From the NCBI RefSeq assembly GCF_001715975.1, contig NZ_MARB01000008.1, positions 124,001 to 188,000 on the forward strand: DNA of 64,000 nucleotides, in the 5' to 3' direction. This DNA is from Candidatus Thiodiazotropha endolucinida. GTDB taxonomy: Bacteria > Pseudomonadota > Gammaproteobacteria > Chromatiales > Chromatiaceae. Positions 35,190 through 45,782 of the stretch are shown in pieces. Each line of letters opens with the position of its first letter. The first letter of the stretch is position 1. The position numbers were made by a program, and so were the translations under genes. A model generated the notes under the pieces. That model saw only the letters and a program-made list of their open reading frames with translations. It had not been told where the DNA came from and made no database searches.

Positions 35190-35675
35190 GTGTTGAAGAT
35201 CGTATCAGGAGCACAGACGGGAGTGGATAGAGCGGCATTGGATGCCGCCATGGCGTATGGCGTCGAGGCTGGTGGATGGTGCCCCCATGGCCGCCTGGCT
35301 GAAGATGGTGTGATACCTGAATGCTATCCGGTTACGGAACTGGCGAATGCTGGATATTCGGAACGCACCCTGCAAAATGTCATCGATAGCGATGCTACAC
35401 TGATTATCTATTTCGGTTATCTCTCAGGCGGTACGGAGCAAACGCTCGCCTTCTGCATTGCGCAGAGGAAGCCCTATCTGTTGATCGATGCCGAGGAGCT
35501 GAACAGGCCGCGCGCGGCGCAACGGATTCAGCAATTCATCGCTGACAAAGGAATTGCCATTTTGAATGTTGCCGGGCCGCGGGCAAGTGGAGAGGCCTCG
35601 GCCTATGACTATGCAAGAACGATTCTGGAGTCAGTGTTGAGAACCCTCTGCATAAATCCGTCGGATCGATGCTGA
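35190..35675 (+). CDS. Putative molybdenum carrier protein
   Basis: A 161-aa protein with the Rossmann-like pattern of the putative molybdenum-carrier family: IVSGAQTGVDRAALDAA at the N-terminus, GGWCPHGRLAEDG, then LIIYFGYLSGGTEQTLAFC. The family is related to nucleotide-binding SLOG proteins. Its nearness to the aor operon makes a part in Mo/W handling attractive but unproven. It appears to start with GTG. Confidence 0.8.
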   Translation: MLKIVSGAQTGVDRAALDAAMAYGVEAGGWCPHGRLAEDGVIPECYPVTELANAGYSERTLQNVIDSDATLIIYFGYLSGGTEQTLAFCIAQRKPYLLIDAEELNRPRAAQRIQQFIADKGIAILNVAGPRASGEASAYDYARTILESVLRTLCINPSDRC

Positions 35676-35729
35676 GTACCAATCCAGCCCTGAATGGTGC
35701 AAGGAAGATGTGGATATTGCGGATTCGGT

Positions 35730-36485
35730 ATGGATAAGAAAAATGCTTTGATTACAGGTAACAGCAGTGGTCTTGGATTGGGGCTCAGCAAAGTATTGTT
35801 GGCCCGTGGCTACAGGATTTTCGGCTGCAGCCGACGGGGTTGCGATCTGCCGGGTGAGGTTGTCGATGTTCATTGTGACCTTACCGATTTTGACGCCATT
35901 GCAGAGAAGTTTGAGCAACTGCTGCAAGGGATTGAGACGCTGGAGTTGGTGGTGCTCAATGCCGGTATATTGGGTGAGATCAAGCATATCAGCAAGACTT
36001 CATTGGATGAGTTGCAACAGATCATGGAGATCAATCTTTGGCCGAATAAGATCATCCTGGATTGGCTGTTGCAATCACATATCAAAGTCGATCAGATCCT
36101 GCTGCTATCATCCGGTGCAGCCATATTGGGCAATAAGGGATGGGGCGGGTATGCGTTATCGAAATGCGCACTGAATATGCTGGGACGCCTGTACGCGCAC
36201 GAATTCCCGGCGACCCACATTGCTTCCATTGCGCCGGGCCTGATCGAATCGGATATGATGGATTATCTGTGTACCCAGGCGGACAGCGAGGAGTATCCTG
36301 CATTGCAGCGACTTCGGCAGGCTAGAAGAGATGGCGCAGTGCTTTCGCCGCTCCAGGGTGCTGAACGGATCCTGGAAACCTTGTCACGCCTGAAGGAATT
36401 TGAAAGCGGCAGTTATATCGATCTCAGGCAGATTCTGGCCCCGGATGAGTATCAGGCACTGATCGAGGCGAGAAACAGGGTATGA
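35730..36485 (+). CDS. Short-chain dehydrogenase/reductase
   Basis: A 251-aa SDR oxidoreductase. The NAD(P)-binding TGNSSGLG is near residue 8, the NAG-type motif LNAG lies near 75, and the catalytic Tyr-Lys is YALSK. It ends four bases into the next gene. I start it at MDKKNALITG (35730), because the 12 residues before it do not fit the SDR fold. Substrate unknown. Confidence 0.9.
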   Translation: MDKKNALITGNSSGLGLGLSKVLLARGYRIFGCSRRGCDLPGEVVDVHCDLTDFDAIAEKFEQLLQGIETLELVVLNAGILGEIKHISKTSLDELQQIMEINLWPNKIILDWLLQSHIKVDQILLLSSGAAILGNKGWGGYALSKCALNMLGRLYAHEFPATHIASIAPGLIESDMMDYLCTQADSEEYPALQRLRQARRDGAVLSPLQGAERILETLSRLKEFESGSYIDLRQILAPDEYQALIEARNRV

Positions 36486-37336
36486 CTTTGCCGACCTTCT
36501 TGAGGGAAATATTGCTGCTGGCATCCCTGGTACTGCTGCTGTTTCTGGCAATCTCACTCTACCTCTATCTTAACCAGACCAATCTGATTCATCTGCCCGA
36601 TCTTCCGTCGAGGCGTGTGGCTGCCACGCCGCATCACGTGGGGTTGGGTTTTGAGTCTGTAGACCTGATGACTGCGGATAACGTGAGGTTGCACGGTTGG
36701 TTCATTCCCCATGAGAGACCCCGCGCAACACTGCTGTTTTTTCACGGCAATGCCGGCAATATCTCCCATCGCCTGGAATCCCTGACACTCTTCAACGCAT
36801 TGGGGCTGGCGATATTGATCATCGATTATCGTGGTTATGGCAACAGTGAAGGGAAGCCGTCGGAAAAAGGTCTCTATCGGGATGCAGAGGCGGCATGGCG
36901 TTATCTGACTGAGATAAGAGCGCTGCCCGAGAAGAAGATCCTGCTCTTTGGTCGCTCACTTGGCGGCGCGGTTGCCGCCTACCTTGCGACTCGTAATGAT
37001 CCAATGGGCGTAGTCCTGGAGTCGACCTTCACTTCCGTCCCGGACATGGCCGCTGAACTCTATCCTTGGCTGCCTGCACGCTGGCTGGCGCGCTATCACT
37101 ATAATACGCTAGAGCGAATGGCGGCCATCGACAGCCCGGTGATGATTATCCATAGCCGCCATGATGAGATCATACCTTTCGATCATGGTCGTCTGCTGTT
37201 TGAACACGCCCATCAGCCGAGACGTTTTCTTCAGCTGAGCGGTGACCATAATTACGGTTTCATGCAGGATCTTGATCGATATCGGGATCATTGGGATGAT
37301 TTTATACGCTTAGCAAGTAAAGAGCAGACCGGATGA
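36482..37336 (+). CDS. Alpha/beta hydrolase (BEM46-like), membrane-anchored
   Basis: A 284-aa hydrolase with an N-terminal membrane segment (ILLLASLVLLLFLAISLYLYL). FFHGNAGNISHRLE supplies the oxyanion hole, GRSLGG the nucleophile, HSRHDEIIP the Asp and GDHNYGF the His. It overlaps both neighbours by 4 bases, so SDR, hydrolase and pyruvate kinase form one translationally coupled run. Confidence 0.88.
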   Translation: MTLPTFLREILLLASLVLLLFLAISLYLYLNQTNLIHLPDLPSRRVAATPHHVGLGFESVDLMTADNVRLHGWFIPHERPRATLLFFHGNAGNISHRLESLTLFNALGLAILIIDYRGYGNSEGKPSEKGLYRDAEAAWRYLTEIRALPEKKILLFGRSLGGAVAAYLATRNDPMGVVLESTFTSVPDMAAELYPWLPARWLARYHYNTLERMAAIDSPVMIIHSRHDEIIPFDHGRLLFEHAHQPRRFLQLSGDHNYGFMQDLDRYRDHWDDFIRLASKEQTG

Positions 37337-38781
37337 AGACAATACCAATACGAAAAACCAAAATCGTCGCCACTATCGGCCCAGCCTCCGATTCGGTGAA
37401 AATACTCGAAGAGATGATTGTGGCCGGCATGAGTGTCGCCCGGCTCAATCTATCCCACGGCAGTTATACTGAACATAGCCAGCGTATCGGGCTTATCCGT
37501 CAGGCGTCGGACAATCTGCGGATGCCGGTTGCAATCATGATCGATACCCGGGGCGTTGAGATCCGTACCGGAAAGATCCTCCAGGGAAGCGTTGAGTTGA
37601 CTTCGGGTGATACCTTTTCCATCTTCACCGACGGCCGTGCCGGTGATCAGCAAGGGGTTTCAGTTACCTATCAGCGTTTGCATCAGGAGGTGAATCCCGG
37701 CGATGTGATTCTTCTCGATGATGGGGCGATGGAACTCACCGTGCAATCGATACTTGATCGGGAGGTTCGCTGCAGGGTTGTATTGGGCGGTGTGCTGAAA
37801 GAGAACAAGGGCGTCAATCTGCCCAATACCCAGCTTTCCATGGCGGCTGTGGAGCCGGAACATCGTGATGATATTCTTCAGGAGCTATCCTTCGCGGCGG
37901 AGAACGACGTCGACTATATCGCCGCTTCGTTTATCCAGGATGCCGATGAAGTCAACCGGATGCGGAAAATTCTGATCGAGAAAGGGGTGGACATCCCGAT
38001 CATCGCCAAGATCGAAAACCGCGCCGGAATAAACAATCTCGAGGCAATCGTGGCGGCGTCGGACGGGGTTATGGTGGCACGGGGCGATATGGGGGTGGAA
38101 CTGCCGATGGCGGATGTGCCGAGTATGCAGAAGAAGATCATCCGCATCACGGTGAGTAACGGCAAGCCCGTGATCACCGCCACCCAGATGCTGGCTTCGA
38201 TGGAGCACAATCCAAAACCGACCCGTGCCGAGGCAAGTGATGTGGCAAATGCCATTCTGGATGGTTCCTCCGCAGTGATGTTGTCCGGCGAATCGGCTAT
38301 GGGCGACTATCCGGTGGAGTCGGTCAGGACCATGGAGATGTTGGCGATCCGTACCGAGGCATCGCTGCGTGAGTATGGCTATCTACAGCATATCATTCCC
38401 CACCATTCCAATGTGGTGACCGAAGCGGTCAGTCATTCGGCCGTCAATATGGCTGATCGATTGAAGGCGGCTGCCATCATCAGTTTGACCGAGACAGGTT
38501 TCACCTCGAGGTTGATCTCCAAGCACCGGCCCGAATGTCCCATACTGGCAGTCACCCAATCACCGAGAGTGACCCGGCGGTTGTGCATGAACTGGGGTGT
38601 GGTACCCATTCTTTTTCAGGAGGAGAGCACGGATGAGGCGAAGATCGCCTTTTGCATCGAACAGGCCAGAAAGCGTGGCCTGCTGAACAGCGGTGATATC
38701 GCCATAGCCACCAGTGGCTACAGTCAAACCACCGGGGGTACGGATCTGATCCGGGTGATGACTGTCGACGGGCCTGAATAG
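37333..38781 (+). CDS. pyk: Pyruvate kinase
   Basis: A 482-aa glycolytic enzyme converting phosphoenolpyruvate and ADP to pyruvate and ATP. Conserved blocks are TKIVATIGPAS, RLNLSHGS, the metal-binding IIAKIENRAGI, VARGDMGVELP and TATQMLASM. The usual DTKGPEIRTG appears here as DTRGVEIRTG, a mild change near the active site. The C-terminal domain ends TGGTDLIRVMTV. Confidence 0.97.
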   Translation: MKTIPIRKTKIVATIGPASDSVKILEEMIVAGMSVARLNLSHGSYTEHSQRIGLIRQASDNLRMPVAIMIDTRGVEIRTGKILQGSVELTSGDTFSIFTDGRAGDQQGVSVTYQRLHQEVNPGDVILLDDGAMELTVQSILDREVRCRVVLGGVLKENKGVNLPNTQLSMAAVEPEHRDDILQELSFAAENDVDYIAASFIQDADEVNRMRKILIEKGVDIPIIAKIENRAGINNLEAIVAASDGVMVARGDMGVELPMADVPSMQKKIIRITVSNGKPVITATQMLASMEHNPKPTRAEASDVANAILDGSSAVMLSGESAMGDYPVESVRTMEMLAIRTEASLREYGYLQHIIPHHSNVVTEAVSHSAVNMADRLKAAAIISLTETGFTSRLISKHRPECPILAVTQSPRVTRRLCMNWGVVPILFQEESTDEAKIAFCIEQARKRGLLNSGDIAIATSGYSQTTGGTDLIRVMTVDGPE

Positions 38782-38842
38782 CCGGATAAAAACAGGCCGC
38801 AAATGGACGCCAATCACCGCAAAATCACGCAATTTTCATATC

Positions 38843-38866
38843 GTTCCCACGTAGGAGCGTGGGAAC
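38843..38866. repeat. GTTCCCACG hairpin repeat, copy 1
   Basis: GTTCCCACG-TAGGAG-CGTGGGAAC, preceded by TTTCATATC. The same flank appears in opposite orientation at copy 3, so the pair brackets the minus-strand gene at 38926. Confidence 0.8.
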
Positions 38867-38925
38867 TAGGGCAAACAGGCCAGGAAGCGCGGATTTACCC
38901 GATGATTTTTATTTCGGCACTGGCG

Positions 38926-39516
38926 CTAATAGATTCTGTATTGCGGCTGTACCTGATCATCCTGCCAGATGTCGTCAGGACTCACGTATTCGTCCCGCAG
39001 GTTGAAAGGTACCCCTACACTGTCGAAACAGTCGTAAACAAGCTCTGAACAGATATATTTCCGGTCTCGTGTGCGGCGGCTGATCTTGAACAGGATGCGA
39101 ATTCCAATGCGAATGATCTCGAAATTGTCATAGGGCTTGGTGAGTTCGTCCATCCCATAGCTGATAGCCTGGTTGAGCTTTTGTTTGTCAACCGGCGGAT
39201 CCACCCTTGCAATCACGATGTTGCCTTTATAGGGACGGTTTCTGCCGTGGTAGTCGCGCAGATACTTGGATAACGGCGCCAGACGCACGCCTATCATCGT
39301 CTCGCTCTCCAAGACGAAGATCCGCTCCAGGGTCGGATCCTTATAGATCATGCCGACATGACTCCAGACGGATTTGGTGAATTTCTGTACTGCCTGTGAA
39401 AAAAAATATGATCCTGAGCAGAAGACCAGGTCGCCTGTCTGCAAGTCATCTCGCATTTCACTGTAGGGTTGTACCTGGAGGTGCTCAATCTCTTTTTTTG
39501 ATATCGTCTCAGCCAT
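38926..39516 (-). CDS. YiiX/YebB-like NlpC/P60 cysteine hydrolase
   Basis: A 196-aa enzyme of the circularly permuted papain-like family (DUF830). LQTGDLVFCSGSYFFSQAVQKFTKSVWSHVGMIY carries the catalytic His, LESE the following acidic site and YICSELVYDCF the nucleophilic Cys. Members cleave peptide or lipid amide bonds, and the target here is unknown. No signal peptide, so cytoplasmic. Hairpin repeats flank it on both sides. Confidence 0.85.
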   Translation of the reverse strand: MAETISKKEIEHLQVQPYSEMRDDLQTGDLVFCSGSYFFSQAVQKFTKSVWSHVGMIYKDPTLERIFVLESETMIGVRLAPLSKYLRDYHGRNRPYKGNIVIARVDPPVDKQKLNQAISYGMDELTKPYDNFEIIRIGIRILFKISRRTRDRKYICSELVYDCFDSVGVPFNLRDEYVSPDDIWQDDQVQPQYRIY

Positions 39517-39653
39517 AGAGTGCCTCCCTGATTAATTGGGGCAAGTGTCTGATAAGCCCCGCAGTCGGTTTTGAAAGGAACTTTATTGGTTCTATATCGT
39601 AATATAGATATGGCATCAATAAACAGATTGTTTTTTTACAAAATCATCCCATA

Positions 39654-39677
39654 GTTCCCACGCTCCCGCGTGGGAAC
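39654..39677. repeat. GTTCCCACG hairpin repeat, copy 2
   Basis: GTTCCCACG-CTCCCG-CGTGGGAAC in the 403-base gap between the cysteine hydrolase and sodB, which otherwise holds only copy 3. Confidence 0.8.
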
Positions 39678-39711
39678 CCATATCTCACCTTGATACCCTG
39701 CTTAGCTATGT

Positions 39712-39735
39712 ATTCCCACGTTGGAGGGTGGGAAC
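39712..39735. repeat. GTTCCCACG hairpin repeat, copy 3 (inverted)
   Basis: ATTCCCACG-TTGGAG-GGTGGGAAC followed by GATATGAAAG, the reverse complement of the flank of copy 1. Confidence 0.75.
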
Positions 39736-39919
39736 GATATGAAAGATACACTCTGTGATGGGTATGGTTTCGGCTAAGCATGCTTACTCAGAGCCGCATA
39801 TATTTTTCAATGAGAGTTCGGTTTAGAACGTTGCGACGATACAGGATGATGGAGTGGGGCGAGGATGTGGTTGATCAAACCCCACCGGTATGCATCCATA
39901 CCGGCGGGTGATAGGGCGC

Positions 39920-40501
39920 TTAGCTCATGTTGCTTGCGACAAAGTCCCAGTTGACCACCTTCCAGAACGCCTCCAGATAGGCGGGGCGAGCATTACGATA
40001 GTCGATGTAGTAGGCGTGTTCCCAGACATCGGCGGTCAGCAAGGCCTTCTTGCCTGAGGTCATGGGTGTGCCCGCATTCGATGTGTTGAAGATTTCCAGG
40101 CTGCCGTCATCGTTCTGTACCAGCCAGGTCCAGCCGGAACCGAAGTTGGTTGCGCCGGAGGTGGCGAACTGTTTCTTGAACTCGTCAAAGGAGCCGAAGG
40201 CCGCATCGATGGCGCCCGCCAGGGCGCCGCCTGGCGCGTTGTCATCGTTCGGGCTTCGCAGGCAGTTCCAGTAGAAGGTGTGATTCCAGATCTGTGCCGC
40301 ATTGTTGAATACGCCGCCGGATGATTTCATGATGGTATCTTCCAGGGAGGCGTTCTCAAACTCAGTGCCGGGTATCAGGTTGTTGAGATTGGTCACATAG
40401 GTGTTGTGGTGCTTGCCGTGATGAAACTCCAGTGTCTCTTTGGAAATGACGGGTTCCAGTGCGTCGATTGCATAGGGCAGGGCGGGTAGTTCATGTGCCA
40501 T
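39920..40501 (-). CDS. sodB: Iron superoxide dismutase
   Basis: A 193-aa Fe/Mn superoxide dismutase removing superoxide in the cytoplasm. The metal ligands sit in [25 protein letters not shown] and [11 protein letters not shown]. The residues FGSGWTWLV and the N-terminal [15 protein letters not shown] are of the iron type. AAGGAGCACC lies before the ATG. Confidence 0.97.
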   Translation of the reverse strand: MAHELPALPYAIDALEPVISKETLEFHHGKHHNTYVTNLNNLIPGTEFENASLEDTIMKSSGGVFNNAAQIWNHTFYWNCLRSPNDDNAPGGALAGAIDAAFGSFDEFKKQFATSGATNFGSGWTWLVQNDDGSLEIFNTSNAGTPMTSGKKALLTADVWEHAYYIDYRNARPAYLEAFWKVVNWDFVASNMS

Positions 40502-40794
40502 GGAATGGTGCTCCTTCGTTAGATAAGAATTCTTGTTGTGATCCTCGTTAATGAGAGATCCAGGCTATAACCTAGTAGAATGGTCAGCTATTTTAGCGAT
40601 GCTAATGCTAGGATGCAACTGGGTGAGTTGTGGGGGAAAATAATACCACTCTTATTGGGTTTGAGTAGCCGGGTTTGGTGTGGCACAGCGATTTTATCGG
40701 CTTGTTAATACGGCTGGCATATAAAATGTTATTGTGTGCATGCATGTAAAGTAACATTATGCTGTAAGGATCACTTTGTGAGCTGTCGAACCCC

Positions 40795-40900
40795 GGCGCC
40801 TGACGGCTATATTCTTCCGACGCCCCGACAGCACCTCCCTGTGCTGCCGTGGCTTGCGCGGCATCCCTGCCGCTACTGCAGAATATAGCCGTCAGGCGCC
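40795..40900. repeat. 106-bp cruciform-forming element
   Basis: Perfect 21-bp inverted arms (40795-40815 and 40880-40900, beginning GGCGCCTGACGGC) enclose 64 bases. Those bases contain two further hairpins: CAGCAC-CTCCCT-GTGCTG and GCGGCA-TCCC-TGCCGC. The whole folds as a three-way junction. It is the only structure I see in the 583-base gap between sodB and the hydantoinase gene. Its GC content exceeds the flanking DNA. It may be a small non-autonomous element or a structured RNA. Confidence 0.75.
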
Positions 40901-41084
40901 TACACCTGTGTCTGTCATTAAGCTGTGTTGTTTAAGATGCAACCACCCAAAGATTGTGAAATTTTACTATTTATCCCCCATCCTGGTTTGATGTCTACTA
41001 CATGGTTGGATCATTCTGGATTTGCAAATTAGATAACAGGCAATCTGGCCTCAGGTTTTGGATGAATAAAATAGTTGGAGATTT

Positions 41085-42653
41085 ATGGACGCGGTCGAAC
41101 TGAGTATCTTCTCCTCGCGTCTGGAGGCGGTTTGTGACGAGATGGGTGCGGTGCTGCGCAATGCCGCCTTCTCACCCAATATTCGCGACCGGCTCGATTT
41201 CTCCTGTGCGGTGTTCGACGCCAAGGGCGAACTTTGCGCCCAGGCGGCGCACATACCTGTCCATCTCGGCAGCATGGCCTACGCCATGGCGGACATTGTC
41301 GCCAGGGTGGAGTGGCACGAGGGCGATATGGTCGTACTCAACGATCCCTTCATGGGCGGCACCCATCTGCCCGATGTCACCCTTATCGCACCCCTTTTCC
41401 ACGCAGGCCGGTTAACTGCGTTTCTGGTCAATCGTGCGCACCATGCCGATATCGGCGCCAGTTCGCCGGGTTCGATGCCGGTCTCCCGCTCTCTCGATCA
41501 GGAGGGACGTGTGATACCGCCGGGCAAGCTTATCAGGGGAGGGTCTCTCGATAACGGTTTTCTCTCCATGATCACTCGGGCCAATCGCAATCCTGGAGAG
41601 TCTGAAGGCGACTTCGCGGCTCAGATCAGCGCCAACAGGAGTGGTTTGAAACGGCTCGCACAGTTGATCGACGAATGGGGCAGGAGTGCCTTCCTGTCCG
41701 GTCTGGAGGCACTCAATGCCTATGCGGAGCGTCTGGCGAGGGAGGCGCTTAAACGGATACCGGCAGGCGAGTACCGTTTCAAGGATCTGATGGATGATGA
41801 CGGTCAGGGCAATGGAGATATTCCCATTCAGGTCAGACTTGACGTGAAACCGGAACGGATTCTGGTGGATTTCAGTGGTACCGCCGATCAGGTTCCGGGA
41901 AACATCAATTCACCGTTATCGGTGGCCGCCGCCGCGGTCTACTATGTGTTTCGTTGTCTGATGCCGCCGCAAACACCGGCCTGTGCAGGCAGTTTCAGGG
42001 GCATCGAATTGCATGTCCCCCCAGGCTGTCTGCTGAACGCAAAACGTCCGGCTGCAGTTGCCGCGGGTAATGTTGAGACCAGTACCCGGGTTGTGGATGT
42101 CGTATTGGGTGCCCTCGCCCAGGTGTTGCCTGATGAGATACCCGCCGCCAGTCACGGCAGTATGAATAATCTGGCGATGGGGAGTGTCAGTGGGGAGTTT
42201 CGCTGGGACTATTACGAAACCATAGGCGGCGGCATGGGGGCGGGAAAGCAGGGCGGTGGACTGCATGGTGTGCAGACCCATATGACCAATACACTGAACA
42301 CGCCAATCGAGGTGATCGAGGCGCGTTTTCCTGTCAGGGTCGTCAGCTACGGGTTACGTCGGGGCTCGGGCGGTCAGGGTGTCAGAAGGGGGGGCGATGG
42401 TCTGGTCAGGTGTTTCAGATTCCTCGCGCCGACCCAGGTAACGCTACTGACCGAAAGACGTGTTCATCCACCCTGGGGGTGCGCCGGTGGTCAACCCGGC
42501 AAGGCAGGGGTCAACAGCCATAACGGAACACCCCTGCCGGCCAAGATCGCATTGATGGTCGAAGCAGGCGATACCGTCTCCATTGAGACGCCCGGCGGAG
42601 GTGGTTGGGGTGTCGTTCCGGTTCGGCCGGCATCTTCTCATCCCGGGACTTGA
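41085..42653 (+). CDS. HyuB-type hydantoinase B / oxoprolinase family protein
   Basis: A 522-aa protein of the hydantoinase B family, which with HyuA forms ATP-dependent hydantoinases, 5-oxoprolinases and acetone carboxylase. Typical blocks are [67 protein letters not shown] and the glycine-rich [13 protein letters not shown]. HyuA is not adjacent, so either the partner is elsewhere or this copy acts alone. Substrate not predictable. GGAG lies 6 bases before the ATG. Confidence 0.92.
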   Translation: MDAVELSIFSSRLEAVCDEMGAVLRNAAFSPNIRDRLDFSCAVFDAKGELCAQAAHIPVHLGSMAYAMADIVARVEWHEGDMVVLNDPFMGGTHLPDVTLIAPLFHAGRLTAFLVNRAHHADIGASSPGSMPVSRSLDQEGRVIPPGKLIRGGSLDNGFLSMITRANRNPGESEGDFAAQISANRSGLKRLAQLIDEWGRSAFLSGLEALNAYAERLAREALKRIPAGEYRFKDLMDDDGQGNGDIPIQVRLDVKPERILVDFSGTADQVPGNINSPLSVAAAAVYYVFRCLMPPQTPACAGSFRGIELHVPPGCLLNAKRPAAVAAGNVETSTRVVDVVLGALAQVLPDEIPAASHGSMNNLAMGSVSGEFRWDYYETIGGGMGAGKQGGGLHGVQTHMTNTLNTPIEVIEARFPVRVVSYGLRRGSGGQGVRRGGDGLVRCFRFLAPTQVTLLTERRVHPPWGCAGGQPGKAGVNSHNGTPLPAKIALMVEAGDTVSIETPGGGGWGVVPVRPASSHPGT

Positions 42654-42689
42654 CCAGAGGTGGACGGACCTGGCTCGACCTGCCTGCAG

Positions 42690-43553
42690 TTAAGCGAGAG
42701 CTTGTTTGTATTGGGGTGTGATCAAGCTCAAAGCCTCATGGCTTTTTGTCACCATCTCTTCAATCATAGGCGATACGGTTTCCGCGCTCAGACCCGTCAT
42801 TTCCCAGGCGAAAGGGTTGATGGCCCATAGCATCTCTTCTACGTTCAGGCCGACCATCTCCCCGTTGGCGATCGCCTTGGCGATATGCACAAGGGATGTC
42901 TCCAGCTGATAATCACCCGCTTGCTTAGGATCGTCATGGTATCCGGCCACCGCTGCGAAACTCTCGGGCAGGCCCCACGCGTGCATCAGTTCGGCACCCA
43001 CATCCAGGTGGGTGAAACCTAGAACCTCGGTTTCGGTCTGTGGCAATACCCAGTTATCGCCACCTGTGATATAGAGGATATCGGTGGCTTTTTCAGGCAA
43101 CGTCAGATAGATCACCAGCCGCCCCACATCGTGCAGCAGACCCATAACGAAAAGTCGTTCGCTGTGCAGAATATTGCAGTGTTTGGCCAGGGATTGGGCC
43201 ATCACCCCGGTGGTGACTGAATGTTGCCAATACTCAGTCATGTCGACCAGCTGCTTGGGAATACCGGTGAAGGTGCGCATGGCGGTGGCTGCCATGACAA
43301 GATTCCTTAACTCATCCGCTCCGACGATGGTGATGGCGCGGGAGAGGGTTTCGATCTTCGCCGGCAGACCGTAAAACGAACTGTTGACCACGCGTAGCAG
43401 CCGGGCGGAGATATCGGCATCCTGGCTTATGATATCGGCAACCTGTGTTGAGGAGTAATTGCCGGACCCCATCAGCTGATTCACGCGAATACAGATATCG
43501 GGCAGGGAGACCAGATGATCAAGATCTTTGACGAGCGTTTTAGGATCCATCAT
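42690..43553 (-). CDS. HDOD-domain signalling protein
   Basis: A 287-aa protein consisting of one HDOD domain: LVSLPDICIRVNQLM, SQDADISARLLRVVNSSFYGLPAKIETLSRAI, then GLLHDVGRLVIY in which the HD metal pair is partly kept. HDOD proteins are usually non-catalytic regulators of motility, stress or c-di-GMP pathways. It has no second domain. Confidence 0.92.
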   Translation of the reverse strand: MMDPKTLVKDLDHLVSLPDICIRVNQLMGSGNYSSTQVADIISQDADISARLLRVVNSSFYGLPAKIETLSRAITIVGADELRNLVMAATAMRTFTGIPKQLVDMTEYWQHSVTTGVMAQSLAKHCNILHSERLFVMGLLHDVGRLVIYLTLPEKATDILYITGGDNWVLPQTETEVLGFTHLDVGAELMHAWGLPESFAAVAGYHDDPKQAGDYQLETSLVHIAKAIANGEMVGLNVEEMLWAINPFAWEMTGLSAETVSPMIEEMVTKSHEALSLITPQYKQALA

Positions 43554-43697
43554 GCGTGTACCTCAGTTTGATGGTTGGTATAGATTCTTCTTTATCTTCT
43601 ATGTACCGGCAATACTTACAAAGATTTTATGGATTTTATCAATGGTGGACTCTGGAAATGAGAACTGGTTAGACATTATAGACGACCTCTGGCGGGA

Positions 43698-45590
43698 TCA
43701 GGCTGGATTGGTCGGCAAATCGACCGTATCCGTAGAGTGGTTCTGCGCACCCTCAAGGTCGTCTTTCAATAGCGATAAAAATGCATCTCCATAGCGCTCG
43801 AGTTTGTGATCGCCAACACCCGATATCAGTGCCAGCTGCTGTTTATCCCTTGGTCTCTTTTCCGCCATCTCTATCAGGGTTGCATCGTGGAAGATCACAT
43901 AGGCCGGCACCCCTTGTGTCTGTGCGAGTTCGAGGCGAAGGTTTCTCAATGCCTGCCATATGGCTTGATTGCCGTCGCTGATTTCAGCAATGCGGGGTTG
44001 TTTGCGTTGTTGTTTAGCACCCATTTTTCGTGCCTTGCGCAACATCAGCCGGGTCTCGCCCCGCAACACCGGCCTGCTTGCCTGGGTCAGGCGGAGCCCG
44101 CCATAACCCTCCAGGTCGACAGCCAACAGGCCGCGGGCAATCAATTGACGATAGACAGTACGCCATTCGGTGGCCGTGAGATCTTTACCGATACCGAAGG
44201 TGCTGACCCGGTGGTGGCCGAATTGCGATATGCGATCACTCTCCTTGCCAAGCAGGACGTCGATCAGATGATTGACGCCGAAGCGCTGGCCGGTCCGATG
44301 CACGCAGGAGAGGGCCATCTGTGAGGCGACGGTGGCATCCCAGGTCTCGGGAGGCTGCAGGCACGTATCACAGTTACCACAGGGGTGTTCGAGATGATCG
44401 TCGAAATAGGCGAGGAGTGTCTGGCGGCGGCAGGTGGTGATTTCGCAGAATGCCAACATCGCATCGAGCTTGTGGCGTTCGACCCGTTTGTGTGATTCGT
44501 CGGCGTCGGAGGAGGCCTGCATCTGACGTAAGGTGATGACGTCCTGCAGACCGTATATCATCCAGGCGTTCGCGGCCTGTCCGTCGCGGCCGGCACGTCC
44601 CGTCTCCTGGTAATAGGCCTCGATACTCTTCGGCAGGTTGAGATGGGCGACAAAACGGACATCGGGTTTATCTATGCCCATGCCGAAGGCGATGGTTGCG
44701 ACGATCACCACCCCTTCGTCGCGCAGGAATCGGGTCTGGTGATGCTGACGGCTCCTATTGTCCAAGCCTGCATGGTATGGGAGGGCATCGATCCCGTTTT
44801 CTTGCAGCCAGGCGGCGATCTCATTTACCCGTTTGCGAGAAAGACAGTAGACGATACCGGATTCGTCCGGGTGTTCCTGGCGGATGAATCGTAGCAGGCG
44901 TTGTTTGGCATTGCCGTCATTTTCGCTGATCTGATATCGGATATTTGGCCGATCGAAACCAGCGATGAACTCACCGGCCTGCTGCAGGGCCAGGCGTTGT
45001 ACGATCTCTTTGCGTGTCGGTTTATCCGCAGTGGCCGTGAGGGCGATTCTGGGGGTTTCCGGGAAGCGTTCATGCAGCTGCGAAAGCTGTATGTATTCAG
45101 GGCGAAAGTCGTGTCCCCAATGGGAGACGCAATGGGCTTCATCAATGGCGAACAGGGCGATCCGTGACTGCATGAGCAGATCGAGCATGCGGGGCGTCAG
45201 TAGTCGTTCCGGTGCGACATAGAGGAGGTCGAGTTCTTCCCGAAGGAGTTGCCGTTCTACCTGATGGGCCTCTTCGGGGGTCAATGCCGAGTTGAGAAAA
45301 GCGGCGCGAACCCCGTATTGACGCAGGCTGTTGACCTGATCCTGCATCAATGCAATCAGGGGCGAGATGATAATGCCGGTGCCCTCTCTCACGATTGCAG
45401 GTATCTGGTAACAGAGGGACTTGCCGCCACCGGTGGGCATCAACACAATGGCGTCGCCGCCATCGATCAAATGGCTGATGATTCGATCCTGTGGCGGACG
45501 GAAGTCGGAGTAACCAAAGGTATGTCGCAGCACTTCACGTGCATGCTCCAACCCGGGGTTTGACGGCAGGGTCTCAGTCATCCGTGACAT
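43698..45590 (-). CDS. recQ: ATP-dependent DNA helicase RecQ
   Basis: A 630-aa 3'-5' helicase for recombination and repair. Walker A is [15 protein letters not shown], the DEAH box with RecQ-specific loop is [17 protein letters not shown], and motif VI is [10 protein letters not shown]. Four zinc cysteines lie in CEITTCRRQ and CGNCDTC, followed by an RQC winged helix and a C-terminal HRDC domain ([23 protein letters not shown]). GGAAAGGA precedes the ATG. Confidence 0.96.
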   Translation of the reverse strand: MSRMTETLPSNPGLEHAREVLRHTFGYSDFRPPQDRIISHLIDGGDAIVLMPTGGGKSLCYQIPAIVREGTGIIISPLIALMQDQVNSLRQYGVRAAFLNSALTPEEAHQVERQLLREELDLLYVAPERLLTPRMLDLLMQSRIALFAIDEAHCVSHWGHDFRPEYIQLSQLHERFPETPRIALTATADKPTRKEIVQRLALQQAGEFIAGFDRPNIRYQISENDGNAKQRLLRFIRQEHPDESGIVYCLSRKRVNEIAAWLQENGIDALPYHAGLDNRSRQHHQTRFLRDEGVVIVATIAFGMGIDKPDVRFVAHLNLPKSIEAYYQETGRAGRDGQAANAWMIYGLQDVITLRQMQASSDADESHKRVERHKLDAMLAFCEITTCRRQTLLAYFDDHLEHPCGNCDTCLQPPETWDATVASQMALSCVHRTGQRFGVNHLIDVLLGKESDRISQFGHHRVSTFGIGKDLTATEWRTVYRQLIARGLLAVDLEGYGGLRLTQASRPVLRGETRLMLRKARKMGAKQQRKQPRIAEISDGNQAIWQALRNLRLELAQTQGVPAYVIFHDATLIEMAEKRPRDKQQLALISGVGDHKLERYGDAFLSLLKDDLEGAQNHSTDTVDLPTNPA

Positions 45591-45782
45591 TATCCTTTCC
45601 TTTTGCGTGTATGTCAGCGTTTTTTACACTGACTAGGTTCAAGTGCGGTCAGCATTGCGTTTACGAGACGATTGTGTACCAGGTTTGTTTCAAAGTCACT
45701 ACTCCCGCAATGTTATGGCATGACACATAAAAGGGCTTGGTGTAGGCTCGGACGTGGGATTGTTATCCGGATTCAGTTTGTT

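Noticed and set aside
40795-40900. Integron attC site
   Set aside because: The outer stem lacks the GTTRRRY / RYYYAAC core sites and no integrase is near.
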